Notes: generated by a model not told the origin, from the letters alone. A stretch of 64,000 bases of DNA from Schizochytrium sp. CCTCC M209059 (GCA_000818945.1 KN805370.1:1300498-1364497), one strand, 5' to 3'; positions 38,087-48,828 are shown, counted from the stretch's first letter. Numbers and translations: made by a program.

Positions 38087-38917
38087 TTAGTTGACAAGAT
38101 CCACGACAGTGTCCTTTTCCTCGTTCTTTTCGTCATCCATCTCTTCGTTATCGCTACCTGCAAATGGCGCGCTCCACATTGCGCCCGTGGCTTGGGCTTC
38201 TTCCTCATCTTCCTCGGCAATGGCATCGTCAAGTGAAATCTCGAAAGGAGCCAAGCCGGAAGGTTTCCAAAGGAGCAAAGGGTCGGGTAGCTCGTGAGCA
38301 TGGAGCACAGCAAGGGCTGCATAGCCTTCCACTTGTGCAGGACTTTGAAGGAGGTCTTGATTTACGCGGAAAATGTCGAGCAGTCGAAACGCAAGACCCT
38401 GACGATGTGCCGCGTCGCACAATGCGCGCAGACTTGTGCCGCGGAGAAAGGAGCAGAAAATCCACACGCCATGCTGTCGATCTAAAATGGTGGCTCCAGC
38501 GCGCATGAGCGCGTCGAGGTCTACATTGTAGTATAGCACCTCGGACGCGAGGACGAGATCAAAGGCTCCCCGAAGGCGATCAAGGGCCGCGTCGTCTGCC
38601 CAGTCGAGCGAGGCGACCTCTGCGAAGGGCGCCTCGAGTTCGCGCACCTTTGCGCCCAGCTGCTCGAGCGCCGCAACGTTGACGTCTGTGAGCAAGAGGC
38701 GTCGCGGGGGCTCGTAAGACGCTTCGCTCGAGGTCAGGTTCGTTGGCTCGGAGGTGTTTTTCTTGGCGGTCGCGTGCACGAGCGGGAGCGCTGCGGGCTG
38801 CACGCCGCAACCAAGCTCGCAGACTGCGCGGCCCGAGCAGAGAGGCGCGAGTCGGTGGGCCAAGGCCGTGGCAAGCTGCGTGAGCGACCACGCCGCAAGG
38901 CCGGTGTCGTCGTCCAT
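38087..38917 (-). CDS. METTL21-like (Methyltransf_16) protein methyltransferase
   Basis: 276 residues from the ATG at 38917. Seven-beta-strand SAM methyltransferase: motif I AVCELGCGVQPAALPLV (~31-47), an acidic end of strand 2 (LLLTDVN), and a post-motif FDLVLASEVLYYNVDLDAL equivalent to the family's (D/E)-x-x-Y segment. This layout matches the lysine-methyltransferase-like METTL21/METTL18 group, which modify chaperones, elongation factors and other non-histone proteins. The C-terminus is an acidic tail (DNEEMDDEKNEEKD). The frame is open far upstream, but that part is antisense to the neighbouring hydrolase. Head-to-head with that hydrolase, 219 bases apart. Substrate unknown. Confidence 0.8.
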   Translation of the reverse strand: MDDDTGLAAWSLTQLATALAHRLAPLCSGRAVCELGCGVQPAALPLVHATAKKNTSEPTNLTSSEASYEPPRRLLLTDVNVAALEQLGAKVRELEAPFAEVASLDWADDAALDRLRGAFDLVLASEVLYYNVDLDALMRAGATILDRQHGVWIFCSFLRGTSLRALCDAAHRQGLAFRLLDIFRVNQDLLQSPAQVEGYAALAVLHAHELPDPLLLWKPSGLAPFEISLDDAIAEEDEEEAQATGAMWSAPFAGSDNEEMDDEKNEEKDTVVDLVN

Positions 38918-39136
38918 GGCCGTGCACGTCGGAGTATTCCACGACTGGCCAGCCACATGGCCACATGCTGCCTGCACTTGGTTGGCCAAGCATGCCAAGG
39001 AGAGAGAAAGAACAAGCACAAGCCTGGGCACCGTGACAAGCGCAAGGACACGGACAAGCTGCGTTGCAGAGCGCAAATCGGAGTTTGGGTTCGGCAAGCG
39101 GACAGGCGCGAACGAAGAGCGTTCGGAAGAGCAAGG
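38918..39136. promoter_or_regulatory. Compact putative bidirectional promoter
   Basis: 219 bases separate two divergent ATGs (methyltransferase on the minus strand, MBL hydrolase on the plus strand). No TATA motif seen. The shared promoter is inferred from geometry. Confidence 0.5.
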
Positions 39137-39898
39137 ATGCTTGGCGGAGTGTTGGGCGCGCGCGTGGCGCAGAGACGATGTGGCAACATGGTGCAGCGGC
39201 GTGCGTTTTCGGAGGCGGCACGCAAGCTGATGGACCGCGTCGCGATTTCTGGAGCTCCGGTGACGCCGCTGTCCATGAACCAGTGGGTGGTCGCGTGCAA
39301 GGAGACGCGCAAGGCGGCGATCATTGACGGCGGCGCACCCACCGCGGAAGAGTGGAAGACCTTTCAGAACTGGCTCACCGCGCAGGATTTCACGCTCGAG
39401 ATGATTTTGCAGACGCACGCGCACTACGATCATGTGGCGGGCCTTGGCTTGGTGGAGGAGATCTTCGAGGACAAGATGCCGGACATGTACTTGCACTCGG
39501 ATGACTTTGTCAACTACCGTGATGCGGAGAGCTCTGTGCGTAAGATGGGCTTTGAGCTGCCGAAGCCATTGCCGAGCGAGTCGGTCTTTACAGATCTCAA
39601 GGATATGAAACAGGTTGCCTTGGGGTCGCTTGTCTTTGACATTTTGCACACGCCCGGCCACGCCCCTGGCCATGTCTGCTTTTACGAGCGCGACATGGAG
39701 CTTTTGATCGGCGGTGATATGATTTTTCGCGGCGCGATTGGCCGCACGGATTTGCCGCATTCTTCTCCGGACGACATGACGGCGTCGCTTCGTTTGCTGC
39801 ACAAGGAGGTGAGCGACGATGCGACGATTCTGCCAGGCCACGGCGATGTCACGCAAATGGGAGCCGAGCGCGCCAACAACCCGATGCTTAGCGCATGA
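39137..39898 (+). CDS. Mitochondrial MBL-fold hydrolase (glyoxalase II / ETHE1 superfamily)
   Basis: 253 residues. The N-terminus (~1-30, Arg/Ala rich, no acidic residues before ~26) resembles a mitochondrial presequence. The metallo-beta-lactamase fold follows with the full metal-site set: THAHYDH (H94, H96, D98, H99), HTPGHAPGHV, GGDMIFRGAIGRTDLP and ILPGHGD. The GxIGRTDLP segment is typical of the compact glyoxalase II-like hydrolases, close to bacterial YcbL and to ETHE1-type persulfide dioxygenases. The C-terminal substrate domain of classical glyoxalase II is absent. It could be a thioester hydrolase or sulfur-metabolism enzyme; motifs alone do not decide. ATG 39137 was chosen for the presequence. 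Confidence 0.88.
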   Translation: MLGGVLGARVAQRRCGNMVQRRAFSEAARKLMDRVAISGAPVTPLSMNQWVVACKETRKAAIIDGGAPTAEEWKTFQNWLTAQDFTLEMILQTHAHYDHVAGLGLVEEIFEDKMPDMYLHSDDFVNYRDAESSVRKMGFELPKPLPSESVFTDLKDMKQVALGSLVFDILHTPGHAPGHVCFYERDMELLIGGDMIFRGAIGRTDLPHSSPDDMTASLRLLHKEVSDDATILPGHGDVTQMGAERANNPMLSA

Positions 39899-40443
39899 AT
39901 TAGTTGGCTTAGCCTCTCCTACCGAGAATTCCTGGCAGCAGGCCCGCGAGACTACTTTGCCGTCAAGAGACTGTGCGTGCTCGCAGCATGATGAAGGTCA
40001 GCCTAGCTTTGGCCTCGTGCATGGAGGCTGGCCTCTATGCGTTGGTAATAGATTTACAGATAAATAATAGAAGGAAGGAGGCGACAAGTGAAGCACAAGA
40101 AATTCCGTGTAGCTGCAGCTGCATGCTTCTGAAGCAGCAAGAGCATCAGAGTCAATGAATGACTGGCACTGCGCGCCTCTGCACGAGTGGGCCCACTTGC
40201 GCCGAAATCGTTTAGTTCTGTATGAGGAGAAGCGACCGCCAGCAACACCGCTGCCGACAGCGAGCGTGCAGGGCAGTCCAGTCCAGTCCAGTGCGGCCGA
40301 CGGTGCGTTCATATTCCTTTACTCAAGCATGGTTTTTTCTCCCGGTTTCTCGGCCCGTGCGGCCGTCAGGAGATGGTGTCGCTTGACGAGGACGAGCAAT
40401 CGACCGATTTGTTAATCAAGCAAGCAACAACAAGCAAAGAAAG

Positions 40444-40462
40444 CATGCATGCATGCATGCAT

Positions 40463-40507
<45 letters not shown>
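40444..40507. repeat. (CATG)n followed by (AAGC)n
   Basis: CATG units to about 40462, then about 11 AAGC units to 40507. A second long AAGC array lies at 44395-44463. Confidence 0.95.
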
Positions 40508-41354
40508 AGAAGGGAGGCTTTGCGATCAGCAACGACTTCTTCCTCCACCCCAACCAAGATCGCTAGCATGGAAAGCTAGACGGACGAATGGAAGCCGAGT
40601 TCTACCATCGCTGCGACACCAAGAGGTGCCTCTCTCTGCCGTGGTGATGGAGACTGCAGCCGCCGTTGATGGCTGCGACTCGGTCCTCATCTTTCCCTGC
40701 CCTGTGTCGTCCCTTGCTGGTTGTCTGGCCACCCTTGACGTCCTCTTCCTGATCGACTTTGCGCCATCAATCCGTTTCGACGCCTGGAGCGCGATCTATT
40801 CGCATCAGGCCGCATGAAGAGCGAATTTCTCTCCCGCGCACGCACGTCTTGCAGGTCAAGTCGCGCCGAATTGTTCCTTGAGGTGCCTGCCGGCAAACGA
40901 CTTCGACCTCGACGAGACCGGAATGTGCCGGGCGTTGCGCTTCTGTTCTGTGCCACACCGGTTCTCCCATCGGTCACGAGCTTGCGTCACTCCGGCGCGC
41001 GGAAGAATTGCAGTGGAAACGCAAAAATGCCAAGGAGCGTGGCTGCGCGTCTTGGGTCGCGCCGCGCTTCCTGGATCTCGGCGTCCGTGGACCCGCGCGA
41101 GCCGCACACTGCCATTCTCGAGTCGGCTGGGTTTGCTTGCGTGCTTGCTCGACGTCGGGACCTCGCGCGGAGCCCGACCCAGCCAAGCTTACGATCTTGC
41201 AAGACATGATTTCGCTCCCGTTCATCGATTGTTTTTCTCTCCTCCCCCCCTTTGACCAGTTCCACAATGCTTCTGCCAGCTACCATTTGAAGGGACGATC
41301 GCCTTCGGTCTGCGGTCGGTGATCGCTTCAATTCCATCCCATTCCATTCCGAAG

Positions 41355-41368
41355 TTCTATATATAGAA
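41355..41368. promoter_or_regulatory. Palindromic TATA-like element
   Basis: Perfect 14-base palindrome TTCTATATATAGAA. It contains TATATATA, but the following frame (ATG at 41374) has only 28 codons, so no gene can be assigned. Confidence 0.3.
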
Positions 41369-41556
41369 TAACGATGGCGACTCCGCCGTGCGCGAGTTCT
41401 GGATCTCCCAAAGTTCGCGGGCCGAGAAAACAAAGAGTTTTCGCGGGCAGTGGCCAGTGAGGCCAGTGAGCGAGCGGGCCGATGCACCGCCGTTCGAGGT
41501 CTGAACCGCCGCCCCTGCGCCGGGCTTTCTTCTTTCTTTCTTCTTTCTATATTTTC

Positions 41557-41609
41557 TTTCAAGTTGTTTCTTTCTTGCTTTCAAGTTGTTTCTTTCTTGC
41601 TTTCAAGTT
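41557..41609. repeat. 22-base tandem repeat
   Basis: About 2.5 copies of TTTCAAGTTGTTTCTTTCTTGC... with a 22-base period, flanked by TTTC repeats. Confidence 0.85.
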
Positions 41610-42399
41610 CTTTCTCCTCGCCTTCTGCGCGGCGTACTGGCCGCGTTGGCCTGGCTGGAGCCGTGCTTCGTCCGTGCGTCGACCGATCGCGAGGGCCTGT
41701 CTCGCTTTTTGCGGCGCGGGTGCGGCCAGCTTCGCGCGTGCTCGGCCCTGGCCTTGATCCCGCTCGAGACGGCATCTTACCAGCAAGCAGCTAGGTTGCG
41801 GTAGCTGCAGAAGCAGCTAGCTGGCTGGCCGCAATGATCATAACTACCCGCCCGGACACCGAGGGCTTCCCGGCGCCGCGGTCTCCACGCCGCGGGGAAA
41901 CCGGGCGCGGCGCGGCGCGAGCAGCGCGAGCGAAGCCGGTTGCCATGGCCGCCAGCCGCAGCCGCGGCGTCGATGCGCATGTCGAAGGCGTACGCGACGC
42001 GGCCGAGGCGTACGCGCTGCGCCGCCGGCCTAGACGCAGAGCTGGCTCTGGGCTCGGGTTGGCTGGTTGACATGACAGTCTTGCTCAGGGTGGTTCGAAG
42101 TCTCGCTGCTGGCAGGCCAGACAGCACAGACGCTGTCACAGCGGCGGTGTGACCGTGGTGGAGGGAGGCCCTCGGCTGCTGCTGCTGGAGAGAGGAGAAG
42201 CTGCTCGCGGACTTTCGGCTACGGCTGCACGCTCCGGCCGCGGCGGCTTGGCCTGCGATCGCTCGAGGGCCACGATGGAGGGCCCCCCCCGGCGGCGGCG
42301 CCTTTCACCTCGTTGCAGAAACCCAAACTGAGAAAGAATCAACCGAACAGTTGAACAAAGCGAGCAGCGGCAGTGGAAAACAAAGAGCGACAGTATGTG

Positions 42400-42447
42400 A
42401 AAGAAAGAAAGAAAGAAAGAAAGAAAGAAGGAAAGAAAAGAAAGAAA
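42400..42447. repeat. (AAAG)n tetranucleotide repeat
   Basis: About 11 AAAG/GAAA units. Confidence 0.95.
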
Positions 42448-42842
42448 TCGGGAAGAAGAAAGAGCGCGGGAATCTGGACCCGACGGGCGGGTCGGACGAC
42501 CAGCAGGAGGCCTGACGGATTTCCCCGGACCCGCGAACCGGGGAATCGCGGGCGAATATTGGAGCGCGGGCGATCCGCGAAAGTCTTCTTCCCACGCGTG
42601 CGCATCACCGCCGCCCAACGCGCCCCTGCGTGCGTGCCGCTGGACGCATCGCATCGCAACGCGCCGCAGCGCAGCGCGGCGAGGAGCAGCGAGGGAGGGA
42701 GGGAGGGAGGGGAGGGGAGGGGAGGAGGAATCTTGCACCCGCCGGAGACGCGGGTGCTGCGTGGCCGGCCAGAAGAAGCGTCTGCAGCTGCTGCTGGCGA
42801 GATCGGCCGGGTTTTGCAACCAAGTAGAAGACGCTATGGAGC

Positions 42843-42896
42843 TTGAATTTCGAATTCGAATTCGAATTTGAATTTGAATTTGAATTTGAATTCAAA
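42843..42896. repeat. (GAATTC/GAATTT)n hexanucleotide array
   Basis: Six-base units GAATTC then GAATTT, about eight copies; contains several overlapping palindromic EcoRI-type sites. Confidence 0.95.
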
Positions 42897-42924
42897 CGAG
42901 GAGGGAAATAGAACGTAGACGGGC

Positions 42925-42965
<41 letters not shown>
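42925..42965. repeat. (CAG)n microsatellite, non-coding
   Basis: About 13 uninterrupted CAG units. Confidence 0.95.
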
Positions 42966-42967
<2 letters not shown>

Positions 42968-43223
42968 GAAAAGAATAAGAAAGGAAAGAAGCCCTGGCGA
43001 GCGAGCGCGCATCGCCGAATCCCGCGCGCGCTGTCGTGCCGCCTATACCGTCTCCGTCTCCGCCTCCGCCTCCGCCTCGGCCTCTGGCGGCCCAGGTCGC
43101 GGCCACCACAGCCAGCCCGGTATCCTCTCCTCTCCTGCAGGTCTCAACCGTCTTAAGCTCGCTTGCTTGCCAAAAGAGGAGAGGTTCAGGAACCCTGGAT
43201 CTTGCAGCGCGGCCTGGTACGAC

Positions 43224-43256
43224 GATGCTCGTCCGATGCTCGTCCGATGCTCGTCC
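43224..43256. repeat. 11-base tandem repeat GATGCTCGTCC x3
   Basis: Three perfect tandem copies. Confidence 0.95.
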
Positions 43257-43910
43257 TCATCGCAAGTCTCCCGGCGCCGCGCCCCGGCTCGGATACCCCC
43301 GCCGCAGCAGCCAGGCTGGGCTAGCTCCGCGCGGCGCCCCGCGGCGCACGTCCGCCGCGACTCGGGCGCGACCTGGCGCAGCTGCCATGGCTGCTGTGCT
43401 GCTCTGCTGGCTGCTCTTTCTTCTCTTGCGCCGCGACAGCGACCACTGAGTCGCACGGCACGGGCACGAGGGCCGCGCGTTCCCTCGCGCCCGGCCGCGT
43501 CCGCACGCCGGGGCAGTCTCGGCGCAGCCGCCCGCGGCGCGAGTCCGCACGACAGGCGCCGAGCGAGTCGCGTCGGAGAGCGGACGAAGATGCTTGAAGA
43601 ATGGACGCAGGAAAGCAAAGAGCGCTGGCGGGACCGACCGGACCGCGGGCAGCCCGACCCAGCCCGCCTTGCTCGGCCCAGCCTGCTGCTGCCGCTGCCG
43701 CTGCCTGCGTGTGCTAGGCCTGCGAAGATTGGACTCGCTCGCTCGCTCGCTCGCGAATGCGGCGGCGTCGAGACGGGCTCGGGGCCCCGTCGGCCTCGCG
43801 GGGCCGGGCGGGGCCCCGAGCGGGCGGAGCGATGCGCCGAGCGACCGACGCTCGAACGAACCGGCGCCGCTGGTACCTTACGACGTCCGAAGCCACGCCT
43901 GGCGTTCCCT

Positions 43911-43915
43911 TTCGT

Positions 43916-43966
<51 letters not shown>
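43911..43966. repeat. (CTTT)n tetranucleotide repeat
   Basis: About 13 perfect TTTC/CTTT units. Confidence 0.95.
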
Positions 43967-44150
43967 AGTTCTTCTTGAACTGACTGATTGAATTGATGTG
44001 ATTATGTACGAAACCTTCTTTTTAGTTGCTTGTCCTGGGTCCGTCGCCTCCCCTTCTGCTCCGCGCTCGCGGGAGACTAGGGCTAGCGAAAGACCTAGTG
44101 GAGCGGTAGGGCACCAGCGTGCCGCGCGTGCGACGCAAGAGCGGGAATTC

Positions 44151-44249
44151 TTTCTTTTCTTTTCTTTTCTTTTTTTCTTTTCTTTTTTTCTTTTTTCTTT
44201 TCTTTTCTTTTTCTTCTCTTAGCTTTTCTTTCCTTTTCTTTTCTTTTTG
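44151..44249. repeat. (TTTTC)n pyrimidine tract
   Basis: About 100 bases of TTTTC-type repeats, interrupted once by AGC near 44221. Confidence 0.95.
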
Positions 44250-44394
44250 GTAGCAGGGAGAAAGACGGCTCGTCTGGAAAAGACGAGGCGAGGCGTCGGC
44301 GGTGGCGATCAACCAAATCCTGACGCAGAGCAGACCCCAAACCCCCGAGGCGTACAAGCAAACCAAAGGGGAAACAGAAGAAAGAAGAGGCCGA

Positions 44395-44416
44395 AGCAAG
44401 CAAGCAAGCAAGCAAG

Positions 44417-44463
<47 letters not shown>
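44395..44463. repeat. (AAGC)n array directly before a start codon
   Basis: About 16 AAGC units ending six bases before ATG 44470; the frame through it would encode a KQASKQAS extension, considered UTR. Confidence 0.95.
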
Positions 44464-44464
<1 letters not shown>

Positions 44465-44469
44465 GCACC

Positions 44470-45432
44470 ATGGCTCTCGTCTTTGAGAAGGACGCAAACC
44501 CCGGTTCGTCGATGCAGCAAATTGACAAGAAGGAGGACACGCAGCAGAAGCGGTCCGTCGAGGATGTCGAGTCGCAGCGCTCCGCGGAGCCCCCTATGGA
44601 GCTCAAGCTCAGCGCGGGCCAGCAGGCCATGGTCAACCTGAATAACACCGCGCTTACCCGCGCTGACCGCGGTCTCGTACAGATGATGCTCTCGGCCATC
44701 CTCGCCGGTATCATGCTTTCCTGGGGTGGTGCCCTCTACGTCGTGCTCGCTGCCGGTACCAAGGAATACTGGGCCGAGGCGCCGGGTCTCCACTCGCTCA
44801 TCGCTGCCTCCGTTTTCCCCATGGGTCTTACCGGCATTCTGCTCACTGGCAGTGATCTCCTCACCTCAAACATGATGTATGGTACCCTGCCCTTTTCCAC
44901 CTTTGACCCACGCCGCGAGAGCCCCCGCAAGCTCCTGTCCTCGTGCAAGCTGCTCGCCGTCAGCTTTGTTGGCAACTTCCTCTCTTGCGCTCTCATGGCT
45001 GCCTACATTAGCCCCATGGTCGTCACCTCGGACTATGCCGTAGATTTTGTTGTTTCCGTCGCCGAGAAGAAGGTCGCTGGCGGCCTCGGTCTTCGCTTCG
45101 CCAAGGCCATTGCCGCCAACTGGCTCGTCAACATTGCCGTCTTCCAAGCGGCATGCGTCTCGTCTGCTCACGGCAAGATGATTGTGCTCTGGCTGCCCAT
45201 TACCGCTTTCGTCGCTTGCGGCTTTGAGCACAGTGTCGCCAACATGTTCCTCATCCCCCTCGGCATGTACAACGGCGCCGACGTTTCCGTTGGTGACTTC
45301 CTCGGAAAGAACCTCTTCCTTGTCATGGTCGGTAACGCCATTGGCGCCGGTATTGGTGTTGGCTGGCTCCAATGGCACGCCATGGTCCCCACCAACTACT
45401 GGGTCCTCACGGGCCACAAGCGCAACAACTAA
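44470..45432 (+). CDS. Formate/nitrite transporter (FNT) family channel
   Basis: 320 residues. A hydrophilic, charged N-terminus (~1-70) is followed by six membrane helices. Family landmarks: GLTGILLTGSDLLTSNMMYG (~116-135, first re-entrant loop region), the ANWLVNIAVF helix start, and GFEHSVANMFLIPLGMYNGA (~250-270), the FNT signature. FNT proteins are pentameric anion/proton channels for formate, nitrite, lactate or hydrosulfide; the substrate cannot be read from these motifs. The ATG follows CACC, a good eukaryotic start context (CACCATGG), and excludes the AAGC-repeat-encoded N-terminal extension. Confidence 0.93.
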   Translation: MALVFEKDANPGSSMQQIDKKEDTQQKRSVEDVESQRSAEPPMELKLSAGQQAMVNLNNTALTRADRGLVQMMLSAILAGIMLSWGGALYVVLAAGTKEYWAEAPGLHSLIAASVFPMGLTGILLTGSDLLTSNMMYGTLPFSTFDPRRESPRKLLSSCKLLAVSFVGNFLSCALMAAYISPMVVTSDYAVDFVVSVAEKKVAGGLGLRFAKAIAANWLVNIAVFQAACVSSAHGKMIVLWLPITAFVACGFEHSVANMFLIPLGMYNGADVSVGDFLGKNLFLVMVGNAIGAGIGVGWLQWHAMVPTNYWVLTGHKRNN

Positions 45433-46030
45433 GCAACCAGTTCGTTGCTCCATCACGTTGTTGTCGCGGCCCTGGCTTCGATCAAATTTTTCAAGCTTCG
45501 GCCCTGGACACGGGATTCCAATCAGGCAAGCACACACACAAGTACATTATACTTGTGTTACTCTGGGAACGGCCAAGCATCTTCACTTACTATCGCAGGA
45601 TCTTAAACCTTTTGGATGGACGCCTTCTACGCAAAGCAATCCAAAGGCACGCTTCACCAAGGCAAGATCAGTGTATCATGTATTCGTTTTCCCATCCACC
45701 CTGCTCCTGAGACCCTGATCTCTCATGTCTGCTGCCTGCGTCACCTCATTGCACGCTCGCAGGCACGCACCGTCAAGAGGACTCGAACGTTTTCCCTTCG
45801 TATGTTCCCCCCCCGCGCCGGTTGTGGCAAATCTTGCCGCCATGCTACGCCGACGCTCACCCTTTGTAAACCTTTTACTCTATGGCATGCAAAATTTCTT
45901 ACTTTCTTCTCTTCTGCGTAATTTATCATTTTCGCTCTTTTGTCTCATACGTCTCGTCCATAGCTCGCCTTGTATACATCGCCAACGCACCTTGCCAACA
46001 TGAGACGGCACGTCCTTCCGCGCCCCACCC

Positions 46031-46372
46031 NNNNNNNNNNNNNNNNNNNNNNNNNNNNNNNNNNNNNNNNNNNNNNNNNNNNNNNNNNNNNNNNNNNNNN
46101 NNNNNNNNNNNNNNNNNNNNNNNNNNNNNNNNNNNNNNNNNNNNNNNNNNNNNNNNNNNNNNNNNNNNNNNNNNNNNNNNNNNNNNNNNNNNNNNNNNNN
46201 NNNNNNNNNNNNNNNNNNNNNNNNNNNNNNNNNNNNNNNNNNNNNNNNNNNNNNNNNNNNNNNNNNNNNNNNNNNNNNNNNNNNNNNNNNNNNNNNNNNN
46301 NNNNNNNNNNNNNNNNNNNNNNNNNNNNNNNNNNNNNNNNNNNNNNNNNNNNNNNNNNNNNNNNNNNNNNNN
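46031..46372. other. Assembly gap (342 N)
   Basis: Run of N followed directly by AGCAGAGCAG, the pentamer family seen elsewhere, so the gap probably spans a repeat array. Confidence 1.
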
Positions 46373-47319
46373 AGCAGAGCAGGGACTCTTCTTCAGACCA
46401 TCGCTCCGGGATACACCTTAGCCTGGCTGGCCGCTGACATTGGCGCCAAGACTTGGCGTAGGTTTCCCAAGACGAAAGCTACGCCGCGATGAATCCCCTC
46501 CCTCGAACTTCACGCCTTCCCTCCGCGCCGGCGCTGCCCTCTGAAATCCCCGCCAACATGAGCTCGAGACAACCGCAAACTGCGCCGCAGATGAGCTCCA
46601 GAGCCGGAATTCAGCGGCACGAGGGACGCACGCGCTGCTGCCGCATGCCGCCGTCACTGCTGTCGCATGTCGCTGCTGCTGCTGCTGCTACATGTGATGC
46701 ATGCTCAGAACCAGTGCCTGCTGGTGCTGCTTGGAGTCAATCTCGGAGAGAGGCGACTCTCATGTGCAGTCGAATTCATTCATCTCGCTCAAGGGCAGCC
46801 ACGTCACGATGACGCCCTACTGACGGTTGTTTCAAGTTGGCTGGGAGGCTGTATCTGTTCGGACGCGACTCCCGGCCGTATGTCACACTGGCAGGGCACG
46901 AGAGCGCTGCCATCATTGGTGGTGCGCCCAGGAGCGAGGCCAACTTCATGCGAGCACGTAGCGGTTGACATACTTCACGGAGCACGTACTACCTTTGCGG
47001 CGAGCAGACCCTGCCGCGGCGGGCGGTGGAGGAACGAGGCGAGAGGTGCAGTGAGGTGGGGTGAGAAGAGCCGCCGTCTTGTGTTGTGTTACAAAACTTC
47101 AACGAGCTTGTGGGCACACCATCATCGACCGATCGTCGTCGCCATCCTTCCTTCCTGCCTTTTTCCATTTTTTATTCGTGAACAAGAAGAGCAAAAGCCG
47201 GCAAAGAGGCGTTCTGGCCTGTTCCCCATACCGTCTTTGCTCCAGCGTCACCGCGGTGAGCAGCGTCATCCCCCCGCAGCGTCATCAGCGTCATCGCCGG
47301 CGCCGAAAGGCGACTTCCG

Positions 47320-47405
47320 AGGTCCCCGCGCGCACCTCTCGAGGCGCACACCTCTTCGCGCGCGAGCGCACACTTCGGAGGTGAACGGGGTGCGCGCGGG
47401 GACCT
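47320..47405. repeat. 17-base perfect inverted repeat with 52-base loop
   Basis: AGGTCCCCGCGCGCACC at 47320-47336 and its exact reverse complement at 47389-47405. The loop carries further CACCTC/GAGGTG complementarity. Could fold as a hairpin. Confidence 0.85.
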
Positions 47406-47467
47406 GAATTCAGCGCCGATTCTCGGCCCCGGAGATGCCCGCTGCCGCCACTGATGCGATCATGCGA

Positions 47468-47489
47468 CGAGGCGAGGCGAGGCGAGGCG
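47468..47489. repeat. (AGGCG)n pentanucleotide repeat
   Basis: About four units of GAGGC/AGGCG. Confidence 0.85.
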
Positions 47490-48828
47490 ATGCGATCGAC
47501 GAGCAGCCGCGACAGGCTGAGCAGGCTGAGCAGGCGCCACAACGTGATTCCGCGTGCTGGTCATGGACGGGCGCAGGCAGCGCAGCACCTGTGCTGCAGG
47601 CAGCCAGCTGCGTGCAGGCAGCTGCAGTTCAGAAGAGGTGGCTGCGGCGGCTCGGGCCAAAGTGCGCGCCGCGGCGGCGAATTTCCCACGCGCGGCGACG
47701 CTATTGACCACAGCGACCAACCGTCAGTCGCCTTGTGCCCCGCCTCCGAGTCGTCAACACAAGCACCCGCCGGTTTCTCATCACATGTCGAGGACAACGC
47801 AAAAGCACAGCCGTCGCGCGGGACTTTTGGCAACCTGGCCGGACGACTTTGGGTCCTACATCCCCGGCAACGTTCCGGGCGAGCGCCGCGGCGAGAGAAA
47901 GTCGCGCCCACCACCGGATCGTCCCAGCCCTCCCCGGCCGCGCAACGTGCGCCGACCGCTGCTCTCATGTGGATGCTGCTGCTCGCATCGCGCTCCGAGG
48001 CGAGCCAGTGCTACGTAAGTTGAAGCGTGGCGTGGCGCCGAAGGTATCGCTGGAGCCGCCGCTTGCAGTGCAGTGGTGCTGGCCGTACAAAAAAAAAAAA
48101 AAAGCCTAGAACCCTGCTTCTTGCGGTGACTAAACCGGGTCGCCTGCCTGGAGAGAAGCGCACAAGCAAACGGGCCCAGCCAGGCCAGACCCGCCTGAAT
48201 GGAGAATCAGACCAGCCAGACGAGGCCTGCGAGACCCAGGTTTCTTGGCGTCAGTTTAGGCCAGCCAGGACCGCGCTCGAGAGGCGGTTTATCGCCCGCA
48301 AAGGGCACAAACCACCCCAGTGCGGACTGACCGACTGACTGACTGACCCTCTCACTGAGACATAGCGGAGGGGACTAAAAGCAGGCGTCCCGGTGCGCAA
48401 TCACGAGCGTGGAGGGGGCGAGGGAGGTGCTTGACTTGATTTGAATTTACTTGACTTGTGCGGCCGTTTGCGGCACTTGCGGGCGGCGGCGCGCAAGTGG
48501 GTTATAGGTCCCAGGAAGGGCGCGCTCGAGTGGCTGGCGGCAGGCCGTGCGCAAGACAGACTCGCAACTCGGAACGCGAACACGAGACCGACCAGCAACG
48601 TCGACGGCGACAGCGGCGGCGGCAAGGACGCGAGACGGCGGCGGAGAAGGCGCGCGCGCCCGGTGTCGCGCTCGCCGGCCGCTGGCGGGCGGGCTGGCGT
48701 GCGCCGCGCGCGCAGAGGCTCGAGCGGTCGCTCCGCCAGGGAGCGGATCTGGACGAGGGTGAGGGGCGCGTGCCGCCTGCCTGATTGCGCTGACGTGAGC
48801 CGACCCGCCTCGAGCGCGAGGAGCGCGA

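Larger units (their letters stand above)
39899..44469. other. Microsatellite-rich spacer
   Basis: 4.6 kb without a credible gene. Bases 39899-41370 are of intermediate composition. From about 41370 to 44460 the DNA is GC-rich and crowded with tandem repeats. The frames of 120-270 codons are Arg/Ala/Ser/Leu low complexity and overlap on both strands. Confidence 0.6.

Noticed and set aside
38918..39856. Upstream extension of the methyltransferase frame to 39856 (minus strand)
   Set aside because: This part is antisense to the MBL hydrolase, including its metal-site region, and has no domain resemblance.
44302..44469. 56-codon N-terminal extension of the FNT channel
   Set aside because: Encoded by AAGC repeats; CACCATGG at 44470 is a better start.
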